A stretch of DNA of 64,000 nucleotides from Pedobacter sp. (GCA_031119475.1 JAVHXV010000002.1:582762-646761), one strand, 5' to 3'; numbered from the stretch's first letter, positions 1 to 9,416 are shown. Numbers and translations: made by a program. Notes: generated by a model from the sequence alone, not told the origin.

Positions 1-945
1 GCCACAACGGATGCAATATAAGGCTTGCCGCTGTTCTTTTTGCGCTAAAAGGTTGGTACGGCCATTGTCGAGCAAGATGACGTACATTTCCTCTGGGCCA
101 TCGGTCTCATTTTCCTGTCTTGGGCCACTAAGGATGGTATTGTAGACGGTTAAGTTCTGGCCGGTCCCATGGCTGGCCAATAAGGGCCAGAACAGATCGA
201 GGTCTGCCAGGGAAGGAATAATTTTCTCAATGCCGACAATTGCGATATGGATTTTTGGAAATGTAATGCACAACCGGGCATTCCCTTCATTCTCTGTGAG
301 TGCGATGCTGCCGGTATCTGCAATCAGGAAATTTCCACCTGTGATCCCAACATCGGCTTTCAGGTATTTTTCCCGGAGGAGTTCCCTTGCCTTTTGCACC
401 AATTGTGGAGGAGTGGCATCGGCAGGCGTGCCAAATCTCTCATGGAACAACTGCGCAATTTCCTCCTTGCTCAGGTGCATGGCAGGCGTAACGATGTGAT
501 ATGGCTTTTGGTCGAGCAGTTGGACGATATACTCGCCAAGGTCACTTTCTAACGACTCGATCTGGTTTTCTTCGAGAAATTCGTTGAGGTGGATTTCCTC
601 TGTCGTCATCGATTTGGATTTGATGACAGATTTGCCTCCGTTCTTTTGGATAATCTGTAAGATTTCCTTTTGGGCTTCGGCAGCGTCGTTGGCCCAGATT
701 ACCTTTCCTCCGCGCTTCTGAAAATTGGATTCGAATTCTGGGAGGAATTTATCAAGGTTTTCGATAACCCGCCATTTTAGGGTATGGGCTTTTCTCTTAG
801 ATGCCTCCAAGTTTTCGAACTTCGAAAGTCCCCGTTCAACCGCAGCATTGTATTTACCGATGTTGTGGTTAATGGTCTTCCGATGGGGTAGATCAAAAGC
901 TTTTTCATCAGATTTTACCAAAAATTCTTCCGCCGTATTCATCAT
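1..945 (-). CDS. LutB/LldF-like iron-sulfur protein, 3' end outside the window
   Basis: The frame is open from the ATG at 945 (a second ATG lies at 942) to the window edge, giving 315 residues. It reads as the N-terminal LUD (DUF162) domain of the LutB/LldF family, a subunit of the L-lactate oxidation complex. At the truncated end it reaches YCIRCG (residues 310-315), which starts the first cysteine motif of the C-terminal [4Fe-4S] ferredoxin domain. The family is usually about 460 residues, so roughly a third is missing here; this is the window edge, not a mutation. Partners LutA and LutC would be expected further left and cannot be seen. Upstream lies a heptamer-repeat stretch. The family call is confident; lactate as substrate is inferred from the family. 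Confidence 0.85.
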   Translation of the reverse strand, partial: MMNTAEEFLVKSDEKAFDLPHRKTINHNIGKYNAAVERGLSKFENLEASKRKAHTLKWRVIENLDKFLPEFESNFQKRGGKVIWANDAAEAQKEILQIIQKNGGKSVIKSKSMTTEEIHLNEFLEENQIESLESDLGEYIVQLLDQKPYHIVTPAMHLSKEEIAQLFHERFGTPADATPPQLVQKARELLREKYLKADVGITGGNFLIADTGSIALTENEGNARLCITFPKIHIAIVGIEKIIPSLADLDLFWPLLASHGTGQNLTVYNTILSGPRQENETDGPEEMYVILLDNGRTNLLAQKEQRQALYCIRCG

Positions 946-960
946 GATCAAAGATACCTA

Positions 961-1073
961 GTTGAAGTTAAAAGTTGAAAGTTAAAAGTTAAAAGTTGCA
1001 AGGGGAAGTTCAAGTACCAAGTAGCAAGTATCAAGTAGCAAGTATCAAGTATCAAGTAGCAAGTATCAAGTAA
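961..1073. repeat. Degenerate heptamer tandem repeat
   Basis: From 1011 to 1073 there are nine consecutive 7-nt units of the form CAAGTAN (N = C, G, T or A). They are preceded at 961-1000 by units of the form GTTAAAA/GTTGAAA, also spaced by seven. No ORF or promoter motif is evident. It lies between the start of the lutB-like gene and the terminator of the M28 gene. It belongs to the series of period-7 intergenic repeats in this window. Confidence 0.8.
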
Positions 1074-1127
1074 CCAAGAGAATCCTTATTAGTGAGAAAT
1101 AGTTTCAAATCTCACGTCTCCCTAAAC

Positions 1128-1165
1128 GAAAAAGCCCGAAAGTTTTCACGATCGGGCTTCTTTAT
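1128..1165 (-). terminator. Intrinsic terminator after the M28 peptidase gene
   Basis: Stem AAGCCCGA (1132-1139) pairs with TCGGGCTT (1152-1159). On the minus strand it is followed by a T-rich run (complement of 1128-1133). It sits about 20 nt past the M28 stop codon. The plus-strand side also has a short T-run, so it may work in both directions. Confidence 0.85.
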
Positions 1166-1181
1166 TATGGTTTAGATTTGG

Positions 1182-2825
1182 TTATTTAGTTTTCGGCGAA
1201 CCGTCACTGTTTTTATCTACAACAGGTCGGTTGGCGCGGTTGGCCAATTCCCATGCGGTATAATACGTCAGGTGTGCACGCTTTGCCAACAGGTCAAAAT
1301 TAATTTTGCTGACTTCATCTCCAGGCCTGTGGTAATCCTGCTCTAACATACCATCATAATAGAAAATAACAGGGATGCCCAATTTGGCAAAGTTGTAGTG
1401 GTCAGAACGATAATAGATCTGTTGAGGATCTTTAGGATCGTCGAATTTATAATCAATTTTCATTTTGGTGTATCTGCTGTTCATGTCTTCAGCAATTTTA
1501 CCCAATTCGGTACTCAATTTAAATGATCCTACAGAGTACACATAGTTTGCACTGTCTGGTTTGCCCAAATACTCTTCGCCTACACGTCCGATCATATCTG
1601 TGTTCAGATCGGCGATTGTATTTTCTACAGGGAAAACAGGGTGTTCAGAATACCATTCAGATCCCAATAATCCTTTTTCCTCGCCCACTACGGTCATGAA
1701 CAGGATACTTCTTTTTGGACCTTTACCTGCCTTTTTGGCTTTAGTGAATGCTTCGGCCATTAAAAGAACCCCAGTCGTACCAGAACCATCATCATCTGCA
1801 CCGTTGTTCACTTTATCGGTTGCATTTGGATCTCTTACCAATCCGATGTGGTCATAGTGGCCAGTGATGACCAAAACTTCGTTTTTCAGCTTAGGATCAG
1901 AACCTTCCAAGTAACCCAAAACATTCTCTGCCCTTACGTCTTTTTCTACACTGATGGCACTAAAAGCTACCGGTACATTGATTACTGTAGTAGCAGGTTT
2001 TTGGTCTTCAGCTATTTTTTTCTTAAAATCGTCGATGTTGAGGTTTGCGGCAGCCAAAATCTGGTTGGCAGCAGCGGTACCAATAGTTACCACAGGTAAA
2101 TTTGCGGCAGCGGCCATCGCTTTCATGCGGTCTTGGGTTTTTAGGTAGGGGTTACCATTTACCAGGCCATCTTTCATTTGTGGAGAAATGTTATCTACAC
2201 CGAGTTGGTTGATTACCAATACGCCGGCAGCCTTGTTATCCAAAAGATACTTGATTTTAGTCTGCAAGCTTCCAGGACCCTGCGGTGCACGACGGCCTTG
2301 GGCAGGTGCTGTTTTAACGGTTGGATCACCGTTACCGATCAACATGACCACTTTTCCGGCTACATCTTGACCAGCGAATTCATTAAAGCCTTCTTTGTTT
2401 ACGCCGTAACCAGCAAATAGAACCGAAGCAGCTTTGATATCATATCCCTTTGCACCAACGCTATTTGGGGAGATATAATAATCTTTCAGGTTTTCCTTAG
2501 CCTGGTTGTTGATGGAGAATACCGATTTTGACAAGGTAATGGCCGCATAGCCGATCTTTTGGAAATAAGGATCCGAACCATCTTTGACCGGGCCTACCAA
2601 TCCAAAGCTCTGGAACTGCTTTTTGATGTAGTCTGCAGCCATCCAAGCACCTTTTTTGCCGGTTTCTCTTCCCTCATACTCATCAGAAGCCAAAATAGAC
2701 AGGTGGCTTCTACCACGCTCTGGCGTAATAAATTTGCCATACGTAACCGCAGTAGGGTCTTGTTGGGCAAACGCACCAATGCTCAACATGACTGCAAAGC
2801 CGGTGTATAAAAATTGTTTTTTCAT
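1182..2825 (-). CDS. Secreted M28-family metallopeptidase with PA domain
   Basis: The 547-residue protein starts with a signal peptide (about residues 1-20, cleavage before QQD). A PA-like insertion spans about residues 110-290, followed by the M28 zinc-aminopeptidase fold. The metal and catalytic residues of the family are visible: H323 (TGHYDH), D344 (GADDDGSG), E382-E383 (GEEKG), D410 (NTDMIG) and H476 (SDHYNF). It should be an exported, periplasmic or surface di-zinc aminopeptidase that trims peptides. The gene is monocistronic by appearance, with rpiB upstream on the same strand and its own terminator downstream. Substrate specificity cannot be read from the sequence. Confidence 0.93.
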   Translation of the reverse strand: MKKQFLYTGFAVMLSIGAFAQQDPTAVTYGKFITPERGRSHLSILASDEYEGRETGKKGAWMAADYIKKQFQSFGLVGPVKDGSDPYFQKIGYAAITLSKSVFSINNQAKENLKDYYISPNSVGAKGYDIKAASVLFAGYGVNKEGFNEFAGQDVAGKVVMLIGNGDPTVKTAPAQGRRAPQGPGSLQTKIKYLLDNKAAGVLVINQLGVDNISPQMKDGLVNGNPYLKTQDRMKAMAAAANLPVVTIGTAAANQILAAANLNIDDFKKKIAEDQKPATTVINVPVAFSAISVEKDVRAENVLGYLEGSDPKLKNEVLVITGHYDHIGLVRDPNATDKVNNGADDDGSGTTGVLLMAEAFTKAKKAGKGPKRSILFMTVVGEEKGLLGSEWYSEHPVFPVENTIADLNTDMIGRVGEEYLGKPDSANYVYSVGSFKLSTELGKIAEDMNSRYTKMKIDYKFDDPKDPQQIYYRSDHYNFAKLGIPVIFYYDGMLEQDYHRPGDEVSKINFDLLAKRAHLTYYTAWELANRANRPVVDKNSDGSPKTK

Positions 2826-2881
2826 TTTTATAAATTTTCGTTTAGTTAGTTAACTCATTAATTGCCATGGGTGAATTTCCC

Positions 2882-3322
2882 TTAGCAGGATATTTTGTTT
2901 ACTCTGTTCTGATGCCTTCCACCTTCAAAAGCTGTGGTGAGGAAAGTGGTCGTCATTTCCTTGGCCAGATAGGCAGATACAAATCGGGCAGGGATACAGA
3001 TGATATTTGCATTGTTGTGCTTTCTGGCGAGGGAAGCCAATTCATTTTCCCAGCAGATGGCGGCACGGATACCTTGGTGCTTGTTTGCCGTAATGGCTAC
3101 GCCGTTAGCACTACCACACACCAGCACGCCAAAATCAAAATCGCCATTTTCGACTGCGCTTGCAACAGGATGGGCAAAATCTGGATAATCGACCGATTCG
3201 GCTGAGTACGTGCCAAAATCTTTCAGCTCATAGGCCGAAAGGTAATCTTTGAGTACCTCTTTGTATTCGAAACCGGCATGGTCGGCACCAATCGCTATTC
3301 TTAGTTTATGGATTATAGACAT
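2882..3322 (-). CDS. rpiB: Ribose-5-phosphate isomerase B
   Basis: A 146-residue protein of the RpiB/LacAB sugar isomerase family, interconverting ribose-5-phosphate and ribulose-5-phosphate in the pentose phosphate pathway. Visible family features are GADHAG at 12-17, the catalytic cysteine C69 in VLVCGSANG, H102 in KHNNAN, and the phosphate-binding arginines R136/R140 near the C-terminus (GGRHQNR). Length is normal for the family. It lies between M28 and tatC on the same strand with gaps of 56 and 198 nt. The cysteine indicates the RpiB branch rather than LacA/LacB. Confidence 0.95.
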   Translation of the reverse strand: MSIIHKLRIAIGADHAGFEYKEVLKDYLSAYELKDFGTYSAESVDYPDFAHPVASAVENGDFDFGVLVCGSANGVAITANKHQGIRAAICWENELASLARKHNNANIICIPARFVSAYLAKEMTTTFLTTAFEGGRHQNRVNKISC

Positions 3323-3493
3323 CTCTCAAATTTAGATAGAATAATTGTAGTTATGCGTAAAATTTGTGTTAAAGTCGGTGACTGGCGGACCTTAGCTGTT
3401 GGTACATCCCAAATAAGTCAAAGCAGATTAATTTATGGACAATTAATCCTTACAATTTAAAAACATGTAAGCGGTACGCGATTGGCCTGTCAG

Positions 3494-3520
3494 CTATAAA
3501 CTATAAACTATTAACTATCA
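3494..3520. repeat. Short heptamer repeat at the 3' end of tatC
   Basis: Four 7-nt units in a row, CTATAAA, CTATAAA, CTATTAA and CTATCAC, end at the tatC stop codon. The rest of the 198-nt tatC-rpiB gap (3323-3520) shows no other structure I can name. Confidence 0.7.
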
Positions 3521-4405
3521 CTAGCTTTTATAAAAATCTACCTCTGCTTTTAGTTTTTTCTTTTCGATATTGGCAGAGATCATGATGCTGAGCTCATATA
3601 GCAGGAATAGCGGGAAGGCCACGATCATCATGGTGTAGGGGTCTGCAGTAGGCGTAACTACAGCTGCTACGACCAAGATCAGGACCGCTGCATAGCGCCT
3701 GCTTTTACGCATGAATTTAGGGGTCATGACACCTAGCTTAGAAAGGATGTAGATGACCACTGGCAATTGGAATATAATGCCTGAACCCAAGGTTAATGTC
3801 AATATCGTTGAAAGATAGGAATCAATGGTAATGGTATTGGTAATGGCCGGATCTACCGTAAAATTTAATAGGAAGTTAATCGATAGCGGAGCAATGATAT
3901 AATATCCAAATAAAACGCCCAGAAAAAAGAGTACTGAGGCAAAAAGCACAAATCCCTGTGCCGATTTTTTTTCGTTTTCGAGTAGGGCAGGCTTAATGAA
4001 CAGCCAGATTTCGAACAGGAGATAAGGTACGCCAAGGATGAGTCCCGCGGTGATACAAGAGTTCATCTGGAGCGTAAACTGGCCTGCCATTTCCAAGTTG
4101 ATCAGTTTCGCGTCAATAGCCTTGATGCAAAATTCTTTGGGGATAATGGAAGGAAGGACTTCTGTAAGCCTGCACATCATCCGATAGGTCCAAAAATGGG
4201 CATTTTTCGGCGCCATGATAATGTTGTTCCAGAGAAAGTCGGTATACCAAAATGCAAGGCAAACAAACACGGTTACCACGGCCAATGTACGGAGCAAGTG
4301 CTTTCTCAATACATCGATATGATCGAAAAAGGACATTTCTGCTTCAAGGGATTTTCCCTTGTTTTTGATGGAGTCGATTAGGTCTTGGGTTTTGGACGTG
4401 CTCAT
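3521..4405 (-). CDS. tatC: Twin-arginine translocase subunit TatC
   Basis: A 294-residue polytopic membrane protein, the substrate-binding core of the Tat pathway that exports folded proteins. The conserved cytoplasmic entry segment is seen at residues 26-37 (FFDHIDVLRKHL), with the acidic residue one position earlier than in E. coli TatC. Six hydrophobic segments follow, with a long first periplasmic loop. The N-terminus carries a roughly 20-residue hydrophilic extension before this segment. No tatA/B gene is in the window. It starts 20 nt after a hairpin that probably ends the accBC transcript, so it may have its own promoter. The call rests on the whole-protein pattern. Confidence 0.95.
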   Translation of the reverse strand: MSTSKTQDLIDSIKNKGKSLEAEMSFFDHIDVLRKHLLRTLAVVTVFVCLAFWYTDFLWNNIIMAPKNAHFWTYRMMCRLTEVLPSIIPKEFCIKAIDAKLINLEMAGQFTLQMNSCITAGLILGVPYLLFEIWLFIKPALLENEKKSAQGFVLFASVLFFLGVLFGYYIIAPLSINFLLNFTVDPAITNTITIDSYLSTILTLTLGSGIIFQLPVVIYILSKLGVMTPKFMRKSRRYAAVLILVVAAVVTPTADPYTMMIVAFPLFLLYELSIMISANIEKKKLKAEVDFYKS

Positions 4406-4418
4406 TGAAAATTGTTAT

Positions 4419-4468
4419 AAACAAAAATACCATTTACTTTGACAAAGTGGTCGAAGTGAATGGTATTT
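4419..4468 (-). terminator. Hairpin, probable terminator after accC
   Basis: A 15-bp stem with one T-G wobble pairs 4425-4439 (begins AAATACCATT) with 4454-4468 (ends AATGGTATTT). Read on the minus strand it is followed by a U-rich stretch (TATTTTTGTTT). It lies 28 nt past the accC stop and ends 20 nt before the tatC start. Its loop side contains ACTTTGACAAAGT (4436-4448), a palindrome that recurs near 24.1 kb. The TATTTTTG also matches the Bacteroidota -7 box, so a promoter role for tatC is an alternative. Confidence 0.6.
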
Positions 4469-4495
4469 ACGGGCCTATTCTAAAAAAAGATTAGA

Positions 4496-5836
4496 TTAAG
4501 CTGAAAATTCAAATGTTTCCATGAACTTCGTGGTAAAGTTACCAGCCCTGAAGTTTGGATCTTTCATTAATTTAAGGTGAAAAGGAATCGTGGTTTTTAC
4601 GCCTTCGATTACAAACTCGCTCAATGCCCTTTCCATGGTACAGATGGCTTCCTCACGGGTCTGTGCTACACAGATCAATTTGGCAATCATCGAATCGTAA
4701 TTTGGTGGGATCTGATAGCCTGCATAAACGTGCGTATCTACGCGTACGCCATGGCCTCCCGGCGAATGAAAATTGGTAATCTTGCCCGGTGACGGTCTGA
4801 AACCGTTAAATGGATCTTCGGCGTTGATGCGGCATTCGATTGCACACATATCTGGCACATAGTTTTTTCCAGAAATAGGAATACCTGCAGCCACTTTGAT
4901 CTGTTCTTTGATCAGGTCAAAATTGATCACTTCTTCGGTAACCGGGTGTTCTACCTGGATCCTGGTATTCATTTCCATGAAATAGAAGTTACGGTGTTTG
5001 TCTACCAGGAATTCAACTGTGCCAGCGCCTTCGTAGTTCACAGCCAAAGCACCTTTAATAGCTGCTTCGCCCATTTTCTCTCGAAGTTCTGGTGTCATAA
5101 ATGGCGAAGGTGCTTCTTCTACCAGCTTTTGGTGACGACGTTGGATAGAGCAGTCGCGTTCTGATAAGTGGCAGGCCTTTCCATATTGATCGCCGATCAC
5201 CTGGATTTCAATGTGGCGAGGATCTTCGATGTATTTTTCCAGATATAATCCGTCGTTGCCAAATGCTGCACCAGACTCCTGACGGGCGCTGTCCCATGCA
5301 TTTTCGAAATCTTCATCTTTCCATACAATACGCATACCACGGCCGCCACCGCCGGCAGTAGCTTTTAAGATGACTGGATAGCCCATCTCGTTGGCGATCC
5401 TGATCCCATCCTTCACGCTCTCCAATAGTCCTTCAGAGCCTGGGATGGTAGGAACACCAGCGTTTTTCATGGTTTCCTTGGCCGATGATTTATCGCCCAT
5501 ACCATTGATCTGTTCAGGTGTGGCGCCAATAAACTTAATTCCGTAATCGCGGCAAACAGATGAAAATTTCGCATTTTCAGATAAGAAACCGTAACCTGGA
5601 TGGATGGCATCAGCGTTGGTCAGCTCTGCTGCGGAAATGATATTCGGAATACTTAAATAAGAGTCTTTACTTTGTGGTGGGCCGATGCAGACCGCCTCAT
5701 CGGCAAAGCGTACATGTAGGCTCTCCCGATCTGCCGTAGAATAAACGGCAACCGTTTTTATGCCCATTTCCTTACAGGTACGGATAATACGCAAGGCGAT
5801 TTCGCCCCTGTTGGCAATCAATATTTTTTTAAACAT
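4496..5836 (-). CDS. accC: Acetyl-CoA carboxylase, biotin carboxylase subunit
   Basis: A 446-residue biotin carboxylase that carries out ATP-dependent carboxylation of biotin on AccB, the first step of fatty acid synthesis. The N-terminal biotin-carboxylase fold (about 1-115) is followed by the ATP-grasp domain. K116 and K158 and the glycine-rich loop at 162-165 ([12 protein letters not shown]) are present. The active-site set E288, N290, R292 and E296 ([11 protein letters not shown]) falls at the same numbers as in the E. coli enzyme. It follows accB after 42 nt, so the two are probably co-transcribed. Carboxyltransferase subunits are not in the window. Confidence 0.96.
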   Translation of the reverse strand: MFKKILIANRGEIALRIIRTCKEMGIKTVAVYSTADRESLHVRFADEAVCIGPPQSKDSYLSIPNIISAAELTNADAIHPGYGFLSENAKFSSVCRDYGIKFIGATPEQINGMGDKSSAKETMKNAGVPTIPGSEGLLESVKDGIRIANEMGYPVILKATAGGGGRGMRIVWKDEDFENAWDSARQESGAAFGNDGLYLEKYIEDPRHIEIQVIGDQYGKACHLSERDCSIQRRHQKLVEEAPSPFMTPELREKMGEAAIKGALAVNYEGAGTVEFLVDKHRNFYFMEMNTRIQVEHPVTEEVINFDLIKEQIKVAAGIPISGKNYVPDMCAIECRINAEDPFNGFRPSPGKITNFHSPGGHGVRVDTHVYAGYQIPPNYDSMIAKLICVAQTREEAICTMERALSEFVIEGVKTTIPFHLKLMKDPNFRAGNFTTKFMETFEFSA

Positions 5837-5841
5837 AATCT

Positions 5842-5880
5842 TCTAATTATCTAATTAGCAAATTGATCAATTAGCTAATT
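5842..5880. repeat. Palindromic AT-rich repeat between accB and accC
   Basis: Repeats of the unit TCTAATTA run into TTAGC / GCTAA arms around the 12-bp palindrome AATTGATCAATT. It can form a hairpin in the accB-accC transcript and might set their relative levels; that role is inference. Confidence 0.55.
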
Positions 5881-6361
5881 AAATGGGTTCAACTAAAAAC
5901 AGCGGCTGGTCGTATTCTACCGGAGAAGCATTGTCTACAAGGATCTTAACGATGCGGCCTGAAACTTCGCTCTCGATTTCATTGAACAATTTCATGGCCT
6001 CGATAATGCAAAGTACCTTTCCAGTACCGATCTCATCGCCAATGTTTACAAAAGATGGTTTGTCTGGACTTGAAGAACGGTAAAATGTACCGATCATGGG
6101 CGATTTTACAGTGATGTATTTAGAAGTATCTTCAGCTTCTGGAGCGCTGGCTGCCTTGGTTTCTGCAACGGGTTGCGGTGCTGCGGCAGGTGCCGGTTGT
6201 GGTGCTGCGGCCACTGGTGCGGCAGGTACAGCGGCATTTACATAAACCGGTGTCTGGTTGGTTTTGATCGTAATCTTAAAGTTTTCCTGCTCAATGGCAA
6301 CTTCGTTTACGCCCGACCGAGAAACAAATTTGATGAGTTCCTGAATTTGTTTGATATCCAT
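5879..6361 (-). CDS. accB: Acetyl-CoA carboxylase, biotin carboxyl carrier protein
   Basis: A 160-residue BCCP. The N-terminal segment is followed by a flexible Ala/Pro-rich linker (about residues 43-77) and the C-terminal biotinyl domain. The biotin acceptor is K124 in EAMKLFN; E. coli has EAMKMMN, so two residues after the lysine differ, which is tolerated in the family. The protein shuttles carboxybiotin between AccC and the carboxyltransferase. It lies between fabH and accC in a run of same-strand fatty-acid genes. The length and linker are typical. Confidence 0.96.
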   Translation of the reverse strand: MDIKQIQELIKFVSRSGVNEVAIEQENFKITIKTNQTPVYVNAAVPAAPVAAAPQPAPAAAPQPVAETKAASAPEAEDTSKYITVKSPMIGTFYRSSSPDKPSFVNIGDEIGTGKVLCIIEAMKLFNEIESEVSGRIVKILVDNASPVEYDQPLFLVEPI

Positions 6362-6470
6362 TCTTTTGTTGTTATGTTAAAAAAATTGGTGTCTTTAGAA
6401 TTAACTAAGTTATAGTTTTTTTGTTTTAAATAATAACGTTGCACTAAGCGCATGGCACTAGGCGTTTAAG

Positions 6471-7466
6471 CTAACTATTGTAAGCCCATTTTAGGTATAC
6501 AGAGCCCCAGGTAAAACCACCACCAAATGCGGCTAGGATGAGATTATCTCCTTTTTTAAGCTGGTTTTCCCACTCCCATAAACAAAGTGGGATGGTGCCA
6601 TTTGTGGTATTGCCATAGCGCTCAATGTTAACCATTACCTTGTCTGTGCTTACGCCCATTCTGGATGCGGTGGCGTCGATGATGCGTTTATTGGCCTGAT
6701 GTGGCACTAGCCAGGCCACATCATCGGCACTCAGGCTATTGCGTTCCATAATTTCTGCGGCTACATCGGCCATGTTGGTTACTGCAAATTTGAATACGGT
6801 CGGGCCTTCCTGATGGGCGAAATGCTCATTGGCATCTACGGTTTCATGGCTGGCAGGTTTCACAGAGCCACCTGCGCGCATGCCCAAAAATTCTCTTCCC
6901 GAACCATCTGATCTTAAGATCGAGTCTTGTACACCTAAGCCCTCTTCGTTGGGCTCCAAAAGCACACATCCACAGCCATCACCAAAAATGATGCAGGTTG
7001 TACGGTCTTGGTAATTGATAATCGATGACATTTTATCGCCACCAATCACCAAAACTTTTTTATGCTTTCCAGATTCGATAAACTGTGCACCAGTGGATAG
7101 TCCGAAGATAAAGCCCGAGCAGGCGGCCTGGAGATCATAGCCCCAAGCATTGGTGGCACCCACTTTATCGGCCAATACGTTTGCCGTAGCCGGAAAGGTA
7201 AAATCAGGAGTAGTGGTACAGAAAATAATCAGGTCGATTTCCTTTGCATCGATTCCCCTTTTTTTGAGCAATCCATTTACCGCGTGTACAGCCATGTCAG
7301 ATGTGCCCAAACCTTCACCTTTTAATATTCTGCGCTCTTTAATGCCAGTCCGCGTGGTAATCCATTCATCAGAAGTGTCAACAAAGGTTTCCAACTCTTT
7401 ATTGGTCATTACATAATCTGGAACATAACCGTTGACTGCCGTAATAGCAGCGTGAATTTTACTCAT
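6471..7466 (-). CDS. fabH: 3-oxoacyl-ACP synthase III
   Basis: A 331-residue KASIII, condensing acetyl-CoA (or another acyl-CoA primer) with malonyl-ACP to start fatty acid synthesis. The catalytic triad is visible: C116 (QAACSGF), H256 (VPHQANKR) and N286 (ERYGNTTNG). The terminal glycine-rich motif [10 protein letters not shown] is also present. It lies 15 nt after plsX, the order expected for a plsX-fabH unit. Primer preference, straight or branched (branched would be expected in Bacteroidota), cannot be read directly. The 109-nt gap to accB contains a short heptamer-like stretch near 6440. Confidence 0.96.
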   Translation of the reverse strand: MSKIHAAITAVNGYVPDYVMTNKELETFVDTSDEWITTRTGIKERRILKGEGLGTSDMAVHAVNGLLKKRGIDAKEIDLIIFCTTTPDFTFPATANVLADKVGATNAWGYDLQAACSGFIFGLSTGAQFIESGKHKKVLVIGGDKMSSIINYQDRTTCIIFGDGCGCVLLEPNEEGLGVQDSILRSDGSGREFLGMRAGGSVKPASHETVDANEHFAHQEGPTVFKFAVTNMADVAAEIMERNSLSADDVAWLVPHQANKRIIDATASRMGVSTDKVMVNIERYGNTTNGTIPLCLWEWENQLKKGDNLILAAFGGGFTWGSVYLKWAYNS

Positions 7467-7481
7467 TGTATTTAAATTAAA

Positions 7482-8420
7482 TTATTCGAATGCGGCTTGT
7501 ATTTTTTTGACCAGCCTTGTTGTGATCATATCCCTCGACTGGAAAATCATATTTTTTACGGCTTCTGGGCTTGAGATTCCATGTCCGATCAGCACGGGTG
7601 CATTTATGCCGAGCACAGGGCTGCCGCCATAATTTTCATAGTTGAAGCGATCAAAGAATTCGTCTTTTAGGCCTTTCTTAATAGTCAGGACATAGAATGA
7701 TTCGGCTAGTTTAAGCATCACATTGCCGGTAAATCCATCACACACGATCACATCGGCCTTGTCATTGAAAAGATCCCTTCCCTCAACATTGCCAACAAAA
7801 TTAAAAAGCTGGGTTTCTTTCATGAGCGGGAAAGTAGCCAGAGAGAGCATGTTTCCTTTTTCATCTTCTTCACCAATATTCATCAGTGCCACTTTTGGGT
7901 TGTCGATTGCCATGATGTTTTCTGCATATAAGCTGCCCAGAATTCCAAACTGGAGTAAGGTGTCGGGCTTACAGTCGGCATTTGCCCCAACATCCAATAA
8001 GAGGCCTACGCCGCCTTTTAGTTTGGGCACAATGGTACATAGACAGGGGCGGATAATGCCTGCGATGGTCTTGACGCTGAACACGGCGCCTACCAACATG
8101 GCTCCAGAATTTCCTGCGCTGGCGAAAGAATCGATCTTGCCTTCTTTTAGGAGTTGAAAACCAACGGCAATGCTCGAATTTGGTTTTTGAAGAATGGCTT
8201 TTGTGGGGTGTTCGCCCATGCCGATGACTTCCTCGGTATGAACAAATTCAAAATGTTCGGGATTGAATCCCTGAGCTGAAAGTAGCGGTTTAATCTGCTT
8301 GGTATCTCCAATCAACACGAGGTGCTGATCAGGAGTAAGGGATTGATGGGCAGCTATTGCCCCCAAAACAATTGCTTCGGGAGCATAGTCTCCGCCCATT
8401 ATATCGAGACCTATTTTCAT
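7482..8420 (-). CDS. plsX: Phosphate acyltransferase PlsX
   Basis: A 312-residue PlsX, converting acyl-ACP to acyl-phosphate, the donor for PlsY in phospholipid synthesis. The N-terminus MKIGLDIMGGDYAPE carries the family's DxMGGD signature. The segments SAGNSGAMLVGA, LLLDVGANADCKP and VCDGFTGNVMLK are typical. Length is normal. Gene order rpmF-plsX-fabH places it at the junction of fatty acid and phospholipid synthesis, a widely conserved arrangement. A 98-nt gap separates it from rpmF. Confidence 0.96.
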   Translation of the reverse strand: MKIGLDIMGGDYAPEAIVLGAIAAHQSLTPDQHLVLIGDTKQIKPLLSAQGFNPEHFEFVHTEEVIGMGEHPTKAILQKPNSSIAVGFQLLKEGKIDSFASAGNSGAMLVGAVFSVKTIAGIIRPCLCTIVPKLKGGVGLLLDVGANADCKPDTLLQFGILGSLYAENIMAIDNPKVALMNIGEEDEKGNMLSLATFPLMKETQLFNFVGNVEGRDLFNDKADVIVCDGFTGNVMLKLAESFYVLTIKKGLKDEFFDRFNYENYGGSPVLGINAPVLIGHGISSPEAVKNMIFQSRDMITTRLVKKIQAAFE

Positions 8421-8518
8421 CGTAAAAATCTTTTGTGTGCAAGCAAAATATGCTTTTTCATTCTATGAATCTAAGTTAAACTTAAACCAATAGAAAACAC
8501 AAAAATTTTCTTAGAAAA

Positions 8519-8710
8519 CTATCCTATTGACGTGTTTTCTATCACTAATTTACCGTTATAGTACAAGTTGCCATCAACGTTATAGGCGGTGTGAGGAACG
8601 TGCACTGCACCGGTAGTTTGGCAAGTAGCCAAGGTAGGCGCTTCAGCTTTATAGTGCGTTCTTCTTTTGTCTCTTCTTTGTTTAGAAACCTTGCGTTTTG
8701 GATGTGCCAT
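8519..8710 (-). CDS. rpmF: 50S ribosomal protein L32
   Basis: A 63-residue basic protein starting [20 protein letters not shown], the L32 N-terminal pattern. It has a single cysteine (CQTTG) and lacks the CxxC pairs of zinc-binding L32, so this is a zinc-independent form. It lies 19 nt after DUF177 and before plsX, a common bacterial arrangement. The 20-nt spacing suggests co-transcription with DUF177. Confidence 0.95.
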   Translation of the reverse strand: MAHPKRKVSKQRRDKRRTHYKAEAPTLATCQTTGAVHVPHTAYNVDGNLYYNGKLVIENTSIG

Positions 8711-8729
8711 TGCTGCTTTGTTTAATTAT

Positions 8730-9260
8730 TTATTTTAATTTTTTTAATGCGGCCCAAGTTGGGTCCTCATGTTGTTCTTCTTCGTTGGCTGTGCTGCCTG
8801 CTAACTTCTCCAGTTTGGCGATCATTACCGGGTCGCATGTCTGGCCATCGCCTGCCTGGTCACAGTTATTGATGTAAGGGACTGATACGGTAATAAATTC
8901 GTAGATCATTTCCGACACATCAATTTCACTCTCCTTTCTGTTGAGCACTACGATTTCCAGGTCGTCGCTCTCCAGTTCATCTTCTGCAAATTTTACAATC
9001 TGCCGCTCCTTTAGTTCAATGGGCTGTGCAAACTCAGACAAACACTTATCGCAATTCAGTTGAATAGTGCCCCAGATATGGAAATGCAAGATCAACATGG
9101 TTTCTTGTTTATCCAGTTCAACCGTAACCTTAAGTGCTCCATCTTTGACCAAAGAGTACTCAAATGCATCAAAAAAGCTTTTGTCAATTTCGTAATCAAA
9201 TTGATGTTTGCCCAATTTTAAGCCTGTGAAAGGGATTGAAAATTGTTTTAATGCCTTCAA
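8730..9260 (-). CDS. DUF177 (YceD-like) protein
   Basis: A 176-residue member of the DUF177/YceD family, which is almost always encoded just before rpmF. It is linked to 23S rRNA or 50S maturation, though its exact biochemical role is not settled. Visible features are a LNCDKCLSEF segment with two cysteines near the middle, a very acidic stretch after it (EDELESDDLE), and a second cysteine pair near NNCDQAGDGQTCDP. These four cysteines could bind a metal (inference). The C-terminal tail is charged (NEEEQHEDPTWAALKKLK) and matches the family's end pattern. Confidence 0.9.
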   Translation of the reverse strand: MKALKQFSIPFTGLKLGKHQFDYEIDKSFFDAFEYSLVKDGALKVTVELDKQETMLILHFHIWGTIQLNCDKCLSEFAQPIELKERQIVKFAEDELESDDLEIVVLNRKESEIDVSEMIYEFITVSVPYINNCDQAGDGQTCDPVMIAKLEKLAGSTANEEEQHEDPTWAALKKLK

Positions 9261-9292
9261 TTGTAACTAAATTTTAGCCTGCAAAGGTAGGA

Positions 9293-9416
9293 AAATAAAT
9301 TGGAATGAGGAAATAATATTCTAAAATTGTGATGTTGGCGGATTAAAAATCCGCGGATACATTGGTCGAGATTTAAAATCTCGACCAGCATCAGAAATAA
9401 ATTGGAATGAGGAAAT
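9293..9416. repeat. REP-like two-hairpin element inside a perfect 22-bp direct repeat
   Basis: Two palindromes sit close together: GCGGATTAAAAATCCGC (9338-9354) and a 23-nt one with 11-bp arms GGTCGAGATTT / AAATCTCGACC (9364-9386). Both types recur around the RAYT transposase gene at 29.4-30.3 kb. The roughly 80-bp insert is bounded by an identical 22-bp sequence at 9293-9314 and 9395-9416 (begins AAATAAATTGG, ends GAGGAAAT). It occupies most of the 223-nt gap between the sulfurtransferase and DUF177. No ORF is present. Confidence 0.85.
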
